Origin: Nonlabens spongiae
GTDB taxonomy: Bacteria; Bacteroidota; Bacteroidia; Flavobacteriales; Flavobacteriaceae
Assembly: GCF_002117125.1 (NCBI RefSeq)
Contig: NZ_CP019344.1
Span: 2,508,501-2,572,500, forward strand
Direction: 5' to 3'
DNA length: 64,000 nt
Shown here: positions 1 to 8,100 of the stretch, in pieces
Numbering within the stretch: the stretch's first letter is position 1
Layout of the letters: every line of letters begins with the position of its first letter
Notes under the pieces: generated by a model
Told to the model about the DNA's origin: nothing
The model's input: the letters and a program-made list of their open reading frames with translations, nothing else
Databases searched by the model: none
Program-made: the position numbers and the translations under genes

Positions 1-444
1 AGTTTTTCTATTGTACCCCAGCATGATAGTAGAGCCATTATTCTTGAAAATGGAAAGCGGCTTGTCGGCAACGGCTATTTCGTTCTGCGCGATGATATTA
101 TCTTGATTGAAGGCGATGACCTTGAGTTTATCTTTCGCATAAAATGTTTGAACGACGGTACCATCTACAGCAGTGTGAACGGAGATACATTCTGCTTTGT
201 CTTTAAATGAGAAAGAAGATAGGCTTGTAACACCACCATCTGCATCGACCTTAAAATTCATGAAATCAAAGTTTCCATCGTCCTTATTTTTTAAAATTGC
301 TTGATGAAAGGAACTGCTTTGATCGAGTTTCGAAGAAAAAGTGGCTTGTAATTTTGTGTTTTCAGGAATTTTGATCTTGTCATTTTCGGTAGGTGGATTA
401 ATCAACATAACACACAATGCGATCAGGGAAAGGAAGGTTTTCAT
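1..444 (-). CDS. Secreted hypothetical protein, 3' part cut by window edge
   Basis: A minus-strand reading frame starts at the ATG at 444-442 and is still open at the left edge, so 148 codons are visible and the C-terminus is missing. The N-terminus (MKTFLSLIALCVMLINPP) looks like a Sec signal peptide, followed by a polar region rich in Lys, Asp and Asn with hydrophobic alternation typical of beta structure. I recognise no family. It faces away from the acyl-CoA dehydrogenase gene at 607, so the 162-bp gap between them should hold both promoters. The reading frame and signal peptide are seen directly; export to the periplasm or cell surface is inferred. Confidence 0.7.
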   Translation of the reverse strand, partial: MKTFLSLIALCVMLINPPTENDKIKIPENTKLQATFSSKLDQSSSFHQAILKNKDDGNFDFMNFKVDADGGVTSLSSFSFKDKAECISVHTAVDGTVVQTFYAKDKLKVIAFNQDNIIAQNEIAVADKPLSIFKNNGSTIMLGYNRKT

Positions 445-495
445 AAAATCATTTAAAGTTCAAATATAATGCTTAAAGGTTTGCTGTGTTTATTA

Positions 496-511
496 CGCTT
501 TCGCGAAAGCG
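496..511. repeat. 16-bp palindrome, copy 1 (intergenic)
   Basis: Exact copy of CGCTTTCGCGAAAGCG in the divergent gap between the genes at 444 and 607. Here symmetry extends three bases further on each side (493-514, flanks TTA and TAA). Its position between two divergent genes argues against a role as a terminator. Confidence 0.95.
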
Positions 512-606
512 TAACTTCTAATTTTCATTATTCAGCCGATTATTTTTACACTTTCATTAACTGGACTAAACGTGTGCGCTTGCTAACTTCTCACAAACTT
601 TAAGCT

Positions 607-1971
607 ATGTCGATTTTCTCCAAGATAAAAGGAACCATGAACCTACTGAAGAAGGTGGATCTGGATCAACTTGCCGAACTCAACCAAAAGATTGATCTCT
701 CAAAAGTCATGGAAACAGTAGGCAATCTGGACGATCGGCAGCTGGCAGGCCTGATGAAAATGCTGTCTACCAAAAAGAAAAAAGGACAAAGCAAACTACC
801 TCCCATAGATGGTGATTTCTACGATCTGAGCTTAAAACTGAATGAAAAGCAGCGTGAAATCCAGCTCAAGGTGCGTAATTTTATGGAAGATGAGGTGCAA
901 CCCATAGCAAACGATTACTGGAACCGCGCCGAGTTTCCACACGACTTGATTCCTAAAATGGCGAAGCTCAACATCGCTGGAATCGCCTACAAAGGCTACG
1001 GTTGTCCGGATATGGACTTCATAACAGAAGGAATCATCGCCGAGGAAATCGCAAGAGTAGATGTTTCTATTTCCACATTTTTTGGCGTACACAGCGGCCT
1101 GGCAATGGGATCGATCTATCTATGTGGTAGCGAAGAGCAGAAGCAAGAATGGCTGCCACAAATGGCGCGTATGGAGAAGATAGGCGCCTTTGGACTTACA
1201 GAACCCGATACGGGCAGCGGAATCGCAGGCGGTATGGAAACGACCTGTCGTAAAGAAGGCGACAATTGGATCCTCAATGGTCAGAAAAAATGGATCGGTA
1301 ACGCCACTTTTGCAGATGTGGTCGTGATCTGGGCACGTGATGAGGACAGCGGCAGAGTGAAAGGCTTTCTCGTCAGAAAAGGTAACCCCAATTTTCATGC
1401 AGAGAAAATGCCTGATAAAATGGCATTACGTACGGTTCAAAATGCCGTCATTACGCTAACTAATTGCGCTGTTCCCGAGAGCGATCGTCTTCAGGAAGCC
1501 AACTCCTTTAAAGACACTGCAAAAGTACTGCGCATGACGCGAGCCGGCGTAGCCTGGCAAGCGGTAGGATGCGCACGTGGTGCATATGAAAATGCATTGA
1601 AGTATACGAAGAAGCGAGAGCAGTTTGGTCGACCTATCGCCAGCTTTCAGTTGGTTCAAAACCATTTGGTCGAGATGATTTCTAACCTGACCAGTATGCA
1701 AACTTTGTGTTTTCGCTTGAGCGAAATGCAGGATGAAGGAATTCTCAAAGATGAACACGCCTCGCTTGCCAAGGTCATTTGTTCCATGCGCACTCGCGAT
1801 ATCGTTTCCCGCGCTCGCGAGGTCATGGGCGGTAATGGTATTTTACTGGAACACAACGTCGCTCGTTTCGTCGCCGATGCCGAGGCCATCTACAGCTATG
1901 AGGGTACCAAGGAAATCAATAGCCTGATCGTTGGAAGAGCAATCACGGGTTATAGTGCTTTTGTGAGTTGA
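607..1971 (+). CDS. Acyl-CoA dehydrogenase (glutaryl-CoA dehydrogenase-like)
   Basis: A 454-residue FAD-dependent acyl-CoA dehydrogenase that would oxidise an acyl-CoA thioester at C2-C3 and pass electrons to an electron-transfer flavoprotein. The core contains the flavin-contact segment FGLTEPDTGSG, the substrate segment KKWIGNA, and REQFGRPIASFQ. Near the C-terminus SYEGTKEINSLIVGRAITG carries the likely catalytic base, Glu432, at the place used by short-chain and glutaryl-CoA dehydrogenases. An extra Lys-rich N-terminal segment of about 75 residues precedes the dehydrogenase fold, which makes the protein longer than the usual 380-400 residues. The ATG at 607 gives this full form. Family assignment is firm; the natural substrate is not known from sequence. 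Confidence 0.92.
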   Translation: MSIFSKIKGTMNLLKKVDLDQLAELNQKIDLSKVMETVGNLDDRQLAGLMKMLSTKKKKGQSKLPPIDGDFYDLSLKLNEKQREIQLKVRNFMEDEVQPIANDYWNRAEFPHDLIPKMAKLNIAGIAYKGYGCPDMDFITEGIIAEEIARVDVSISTFFGVHSGLAMGSIYLCGSEEQKQEWLPQMARMEKIGAFGLTEPDTGSGIAGGMETTCRKEGDNWILNGQKKWIGNATFADVVVIWARDEDSGRVKGFLVRKGNPNFHAEKMPDKMALRTVQNAVITLTNCAVPESDRLQEANSFKDTAKVLRMTRAGVAWQAVGCARGAYENALKYTKKREQFGRPIASFQLVQNHLVEMISNLTSMQTLCFRLSEMQDEGILKDEHASLAKVICSMRTRDIVSRAREVMGGNGILLEHNVARFVADAEAIYSYEGTKEINSLIVGRAITGYSAFVS

Positions 1972-1985
1972 GATTGAGAATAAAA

Positions 1986-2672
1986 TTAAGCTACTTTCAT
2001 GAATTGTTTTTCAATCAAGGACTTCATGATTTTTCTCTTGATTCTCTCTAATAAATCTACGGTCAAATTATATTTTGTCTCAAATACTTCTTTAGTAAGA
2101 CCAGCTTTCGATTCACCATGAGCGATCTTATTTCTAATGTTTAACAGTTGATTGATTTGACCGTTCTCTTCTCTAAATAGATTATGATCCATTCCTAAGC
2201 TGTATAGTAATTTGCTTAATACTTTGGGTTTTAAATTTGATTCAGTATCAATAATATTCGGTGAGACAGTTACCTTAAGATTTAAGCATTCATCCAGCTT
2301 TTCAATAAACTCAACATTTCGAGCGAAACTGTGTAATTTAGAATCATCTGGAAGTAACTTTCTAAATATTCGAGATTTACTATTTGGATTCTTCAAAGCC
2401 TTAAAAATATCATTCAATGAACTTACCAAAATATTGGAATTAACTTCACGACATTCCAAATTCATATCGTTTATTGAACGAATGTAAAGATTAAAAGCGA
2501 ACTTAAAAAACCCTTCAAAATGAGAATAAAGCATCAATACGGCTGATCTACGAAGGATCCTTCTATCTTTTTCTTCTGTTAAAAGAGAAATCTGATTTTT
2601 CAAAAATCTCAGCTCGCTTGTTCTCCAGCTCAATTCAGTTTCAATTTCCGTCCATAGTAAATCAGTATTCAT
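1986..2672 (-). CDS. HEPN-domain putative ribonuclease (MAE_28990/MAE_18760-like)
   Basis: A 228-residue protein resembling the HEPN-like nucleases named after MAE_28990/MAE_18760. An N-terminal helical segment contains RRSAVLMLYSHFEGFFKF (residues 41-58), typical of the group, and the C-terminal helix carries RNKIAH (Arg180 to His185), the R-x4-H signature of RNA-cleaving HEPN domains. The start ATG overlaps the stop of the upstream DUF262 gene by 4 bp (2669-2672), so the two are probably translationally coupled. It is the third gene of an AT-rich minus-strand operon with a DNA methyltransferase and a DUF262 protein. By analogy with other HEPN proteins it is probably the toxic effector, cleaving RNA when the system is triggered. 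That role is inferred; the motif is seen. Confidence 0.8.
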   Translation of the reverse strand: MNTDLLWTEIETELSWRTSELRFLKNQISLLTEEKDRRILRRSAVLMLYSHFEGFFKFAFNLYIRSINDMNLECREVNSNILVSSLNDIFKALKNPNSKSRIFRKLLPDDSKLHSFARNVEFIEKLDECLNLKVTVSPNIIDTESNLKPKVLSKLLYSLGMDHNLFREENGQINQLLNIRNKIAHGESKAGLTKEVFETKYNLTVDLLERIKRKIMKSLIEKQFMKVA

Positions 2673-3784
2673 ATAATATTTTTACGAACAAAGTTTATAC
2701 GATTCTCTAAAGGCCCTTTAGAGTTTTTTCCACCGCCAGAGGTATAAGAAATAAAATCATCGTCCATTTTTATTTTATTGATCCTATCAGCCAAAATGGA
2801 AGTGTCTTTTTGATTTATCCCTAGCAATTGCTCTAGCTTATTTTGAATACCCACAGAAAAAGCTTCAAACTGGTAAACTCCGACAGAACTAGTCACATCA
2901 GTTTTGTTCTTATTTGCATAGCCAAAGGCTTTTTCTGACATAGAATCATTCAATATTTTAAAAGTTCTCTCGAAATCTGATTTATTTTGATCGTAGTCAA
3001 ATTCTATTTCACCAGAAGTTACACCCTCCATATATTCAGTTAAAAAATCCCTTACATCATGAACAAAGTTTTCTCTCCAATTCTTTAAAGCAAAAAATCG
3101 TAACACCAACTCATGATCAAATGATCCTAAAATTTGATCCTTGGTTAATCTTTTGGTTGTCCCTTTAAAATCTGAATTTTTAGCAAGTTCTATAATGAAG
3201 TCATTAAACTTTGAGTCTAACAAGCGAATAGTACAATTTCTCATTTGTTGATCAGTAAGAAGAACACCTCCAGTATTGAGCCTCTTAAACATATGGTATT
3301 TGAATTTAGGATTGCTGCCCTTTCTTACCACCTCTACTCGTACAAACGATCTTTTCAATCTAATTTGAAGTGCCGTGGGAAGATCTGCGTAGGATTTGCC
3401 GTTTAATTCCGTAACAATATCGCAGTCGATAAGTGTTAGAGCATCTCCCATCTTAATCTTAGGATCCAAGTGATCAGCCTCTAAATTTCCTCTAAAATGT
3501 AAGTAAGAGGATATTCTTTGTAGTCCATCGATTAGCACATAAGTACTATCCTCTTCTTCAACCACATAAATAGGAGGTACAGGCATCTCCAACAAAAGAG
3601 ACTCGATAAATCTACTTTGCGATCCCTCGCTCCACCTAAAAAGTCTTTGATAATCAGGAGAGATATTCAATTCTCCAGCGACTTTCATATCAAGTATTTC
3701 ATTTAGAGACAAATCAAGACTTTGAGTATGAACCTTATCTATTTTAGACTCAATTGCATCAATTAAATTTACAGGATTACACAT
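2669..3784 (-). CDS. DUF262 (GmrS N-terminal/ParB-like) protein
   Basis: A 371-residue protein with an N-terminal DUF262 domain. The motifs are SPDYQRLFRW (residues 42-51) and VLIDGLQRISS (83-93), the DGxQR signature of the ParB/sulfiredoxin-like nucleotide-hydrolysing fold, followed by FKRLNTGG near residue 166. GmrSD type IV restriction enzymes pair this domain with a DUF1524 HNH nuclease. I see no HNH motif in the C-terminal half, so any nuclease activity would have to come from the neighbouring HEPN protein. It lies 6 bp downstream of the methyltransferase gene and overlaps the HEPN gene by 4 bp. A sensor or NTP-driven switch role is an inference from the family. Confidence 0.87.
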   Translation of the reverse strand: MCNPVNLIDAIESKIDKVHTQSLDLSLNEILDMKVAGELNISPDYQRLFRWSEGSQSRFIESLLLEMPVPPIYVVEEEDSTYVLIDGLQRISSYLHFRGNLEADHLDPKIKMGDALTLIDCDIVTELNGKSYADLPTALQIRLKRSFVRVEVVRKGSNPKFKYHMFKRLNTGGVLLTDQQMRNCTIRLLDSKFNDFIIELAKNSDFKGTTKRLTKDQILGSFDHELVLRFFALKNWRENFVHDVRDFLTEYMEGVTSGEIEFDYDQNKSDFERTFKILNDSMSEKAFGYANKNKTDVTSSVGVYQFEAFSVGIQNKLEQLLGINQKDTSILADRINKIKMDDDFISYTSGGGKNSKGPLENRINFVRKNII

Positions 3785-3790
3785 TTTAAA

Positions 3791-5065
3791 TCATTTTATA
3801 AAACATAATACACTTTCTACAACAGTTTTTTTGTTACGATACTTTTTCGAGGAGGTATGTAAATTTGCCATTGTTCTTGAACTGGGGAAATCAAATCTTT
3901 TTTTTAACGTTAAGCCATTGGATTCGGCTAACTCGACAATGTTTTCTTGCAAATCATTATGAATTTCTTTGTAGTAAGAATCTTGTACAACTAAAACCAT
4001 TCCACCATTCTTTCGTAAAACTTTTTGCTGGTGTTTCAAGGATTGATTTACCGAACTATAATATTGCCGGTGGGTTTTATAGTAATATGAGCTGGAGGCT
4101 TTGGAAGGATGTTTCTTAAGTTGATCAAGAAAAAATTCAACTTTGTCACCTAAATATTCGTTATGGTGGAATGATTTTTTTGAAATAGTTGAACTACCAA
4201 TCATATGGTTTCTCAATTCATTGAACATCAAATGTGTAAAATTCAAATAAGCTAATTCTATCTGAGTTGAAATTGCATAATCTATTCTCGTACAATACGG
4301 TGGCGAGGTGATAATCAAGTCAATTTTATTATCCTCAATACCAGTAGAGCTTGAGCTACCTACAGAAAGCTTAACTGATGCATTTGAGAATTTAGAGCTA
4401 TCATAGTGAGATTTTTCAGTTACGTCATAAATGCTTTGTTCAAAGATTTTTATAATCCTGTTTGCAGATGGATTAATTCTTTGAAACTTGCTTTTAGGTT
4501 TTTTTATCCATGTTGGATTTGATGACTTAAATACGGTTGTCAAATTCCTTATAGATACAAGAACAGCAGTATGTATCAAAGCTGAATAACTAGAAATATT
4601 ATTTACGAACTCATTAATATTCTCGTTAGAATGTAGCGATAAGAGATCATTTATAATTTTTTGCAAAAGTCTAAGGTGTCCAGTTGCTCTAGGCTGAAAC
4701 CATATTAATAACGGGTCTTCATTCTCAATGCAATTAAGATAACTCTCTTTGTGAAAACGATTGATGATATTTTTAGTTAATGCTATAATTGAGTCTTTTT
4801 CGCTGCTCGGAACTAAATCAGCTTTCGCTAACATTATCATAACTGGGTTAATGTCTATTCCATAACAGTTAAAGCCTTTTTTGGATGCTTGGCTAGTTGT
4901 GGTTCCAGAACCGTTCCACGGATCTAATACAATACCATCATTTTGTATTAAGGTAGTATCAAGTACCGAATCCACAAACTTTGGATTATACCCTGCGTAA
5001 TACGGGTAGATGGAATTGACTGAAGAGTCTAATTTAGGATTTTCGACATTGGTATTTTCAAACAT
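3791..5065 (-). CDS. Site-specific DNA methyltransferase (amino-MTase, motifs in order I-IV)
   Basis: A 424-residue S-adenosylmethionine-dependent DNA methyltransferase. The AdoMet-binding motif LDPWNGSGTT is at residues 47-56, and the catalytic motif TSPPY at 253-257 continues as CTRIDYA. The TSPPY type indicates methylation of an exocyclic amino group (N4-cytosine or N6-adenine). GSGTT-type motif I usually follows TSPPY in beta-class enzymes. Here it precedes TSPPY by about 200 residues, which may hold the target-recognition region. First gene of the MTase-DUF262-HEPN operon. A TATCTTTG promoter-like box ends only 4 bp before the ATG. The catalytic class is clear; the recognition site is unknown. 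Confidence 0.88.
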   Translation of the reverse strand: MFENTNVENPKLDSSVNSIYPYYAGYNPKFVDSVLDTTLIQNDGIVLDPWNGSGTTTSQASKKGFNCYGIDINPVMIMLAKADLVPSSEKDSIIALTKNIINRFHKESYLNCIENEDPLLIWFQPRATGHLRLLQKIINDLLSLHSNENINEFVNNISSYSALIHTAVLVSIRNLTTVFKSSNPTWIKKPKSKFQRINPSANRIIKIFEQSIYDVTEKSHYDSSKFSNASVKLSVGSSSSTGIEDNKIDLIITSPPYCTRIDYAISTQIELAYLNFTHLMFNELRNHMIGSSTISKKSFHHNEYLGDKVEFFLDQLKKHPSKASSSYYYKTHRQYYSSVNQSLKHQQKVLRKNGGMVLVVQDSYYKEIHNDLQENIVELAESNGLTLKKRFDFPSSRTMANLHTSSKKYRNKKTVVESVLCFIK

Positions 5066-5080
5066 GACTCAAAGATAAAA
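5066..5080 (-). promoter_or_regulatory. Possible -7 box for the methyltransferase operon, leaderless geometry
   Basis: On the minus strand TATCTTTG matches the Bacteroidota -7 consensus TAnnTTTG and is followed by AGTC and then the ATG at 5065. A promoter here would produce an essentially leaderless mRNA. No good -33 TTTG lies 17-23 bp upstream, so the call is weak. Confidence 0.35.
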
Positions 5081-5131
5081 TTTACTCAAATCTGAATGGA
5101 TACTTATATGTAATAATTGTTATCAAACTTA

Positions 5132-8100
5132 TCACCTCCCCAACCCCTTCCTCAAAACCTCTTTAATCCCTTCCAAGTTCTCCGTAAACTCCATCATCTG
5201 ACTTAGGATTTGAGACATATTGTTGCCACCCAATCCTTTCAGCTTGTTGTTTTTCTGGAAGATGGTTTTGATCTCGTTCCAGCGTTGTTGCTCTGCGTCA
5301 GATAGGTTATTGATCAGCTCTTTGTACTTCAAAAGGTTCGCTTCTGCCGCGCTGGTAAGGGTTTGTGACTCGCTCTCGTAGTGAGATTGCAGTAGTGTTT
5401 GCAGTTCTTTATCATTCATGATGGGAACGACCTTAGCGACTAACTTATTCATATCGCGGTAAGATCCTTGCAGTTTAAAAGCTGGTTCTGTGCGGTATTC
5501 ATCTTCCGTTCCCGCACTGTCTATGTAGGTTTCATTCACTTTAAGCACCGTATTCCTGATCTTGACCACTTTTTCCAAAACAGCCACATAATCTGCAATT
5601 TCCTGGGTACTATGATTGCCTTGTAGTTCATTATCAGAAGTTCCGTTCTCTACCCGATCCAGCAATGTATACACATCATCAAAATTCCTATTGCTTAACT
5701 GATGCAGCACAGGATTACTCGTCAGCGCGTTCTCGATCAAACTCAGTTCAAACAAGTGCGCAGTATCGCCTATGATATCTCCTAGGTTGTAGATGTCGGC
5801 TCGGTTAGCGAGCATGTCTGGGATCTGGAATTTGTCGCCACTCTCTGTGTAGGGATTTCCCGCCATAATGACGCAGAATTTCTTACTGCGCAGATCATAG
5901 GTTTTGGGTTTTCCATTAAACACTCCTTCAATCTTACGCGTACCATCAGACAAACTGATGAATTTTTGTAAAAACTCAGGATTACAATGCTGGATATCGT
6001 CCAGATATAACATCACGTTGTCACCCATCTCAAAAGCTAGATTCAACTTTTTCAACTCCTCACGAGTCGCAGCATTATTGGCCGCCTCTGGATCGACTGA
6101 TGTTACTTCGTGCCCGATTGCTGGTCCATTGATTTTCATAAAAATCAAACCTAATCGGTTGGCGACATATTCCATCAAAGTGGTTTTACCGTAACCAGGA
6201 GGAGAAATCAGCAACAACAATCCCATACGGTCGGTACGTTTGTTATCACCCACGGTTCCTAATTGTTTCGCAAGGTTGTCCCCTATCAGCGGGAAATACA
6301 CCTGATCGATCAACTTATTCCGCACAAAACTGCTCAAAACGCGTGGTCTGAATTCTTCCAGTCGCAATTGCTCTTTGAGTTCTTCCGTTACCTCGTGTTT
6401 TGCTTTTCTAAAGGCGTTGTAGGCGGGCACTTGTACGCTGGTAAAATGTTTCAATACTGCCACAAACTGGTGGTAGTGGAAAAGAAATGTTCCCTCGTCC
6501 AGTGTTGCATGCGCTCCTTTCAAATTCTTGATTTCTTCATCGGGCGATATAGCGATGTTCTCTGCGGCCACTTGCTCGCCATACAAGAGGTTTGCGACGC
6601 ATTCGTCGATGTAAGCAAGCTTTGATTCTGCAATCGCTTCGACTCCGCTCAGCGACCGTAAGCTTGACATTTTCTTCTTGTCATCAGCAGTTGACTGAGC
6701 AGAGTCGAACTCACCCGAATTGGACGAGTTTTTTCTCGCTTTCCCTTCGACTCCGCTCAGGGACCGCGCGAAAGCGGAAACCCACAAACGCACCAGTTCC
6801 ACTTTTGCAGCCTCTGACTTGCATTTTTCCAAACTAGCTTTAAAACGCTGCTCGGCATTTTGCTCAGTTATTCTTTTTTCAAAATCCTCACGTAATTTCT
6901 GAGCCTCATGACTCACCATGAAATGATCGTTGTCTTTGAGCTCGTAGAAGAGGTATTCTGCGATTTCACGGTAGCTTCGGCTCCGCTCAGCCACCTTAGT
7001 ATTTTCCTTATCCGAAAGCTTAGGCAAATGAGACGGTCTCTGAGCGGAGTCGAAGAGCCCGTCGAACTGATCAGCTATCTTACTTATAACTACATCATAC
7101 TCCTGACTCTCTGGAAAAACTTCCAAAACTTCTCCAGCACTTTTAATCATTTCATCGAACTCCTGCTGGGTTTCCTGCGATAAACCATTCCAAAAAATCT
7201 GAGCCGACGCTCGAACCTGTGGCGGATAAATCAACAAGCCCAAATCATGGTGCTTGTGCAAAAGCGTTTTCAAAATCAACATCGCATCGTGATCGTGAAC
7301 TCCTTTCACGTATCCCGCGCTATAATTGCCGCCAGCGGTTTCTTGAACCACTTTCAACAAATCTTCATCTGATTTTGATCGCAAGACCTCCTTATCTGCC
7401 GACTCAAAAATGGAATAGGCGAGGTAGCTGGATCGATACACGCTATCATTTTCTGAAACCAGATCTTGGTTCCACAAATGCTTGCTGGCGGTTAAAACCT
7501 CATTATGTAATTCCTGATAAAAATCGGTTCCCGTGAGGTGGTAAAAAAGCGCATCATCTTTATAAACAATGGTCAGGTCTAGCTGCTGTTTATTGACACC
7601 AAATTTATGTTTCCCCAGCTTGATGATGTTATCGCCGTCCTCGTAAAGCTCGTTTTTGTCCTTGAGCTTGCGCAGCGCATCTTCTCTCGAAGTTTTCAAA
7701 GCAGTCTCGATCGCCTCAGCTTTTCCTGCGTCTTCCAGCTCACGCAGCTGCACGACGATGTCGCGCACTTTGTTGATCATCAGATCGCTGGCAAAATACC
7801 CATTGATTTCAGTAGCGGTTTCTAGGGATTGGGCGCGTTTTTGAACACCTTTGATGATACGCTCAGCGGCGTTTTGAAGAGCAATCGCCTTTTTGTTGCG
7901 CGCCTCGACCAGGCTGTTTTTGCGGTTGTCAAAAGCCGCATAAACTTCCTCGCGCTTCTCGATGATCTCGGTAATGTACTCGTCAAAATCGGCAAATCGT
8001 CCCTCCAGTTCTTCCAGCTGGATCGCGATCTTGTTCAGAAATTCATCGCACTTTTCGGGTGTATTAGCAATGTCCAGATAATTGATGATACTCTGGTCGA

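Noticed and set aside
2669..3784. DUF262 protein considered as a complete GmrSD-type restriction enzyme
   Set aside because: No HNH/DUF1524 nuclease motif could be found in the C-terminal half, and the length of 371 residues is too short for the fused form.
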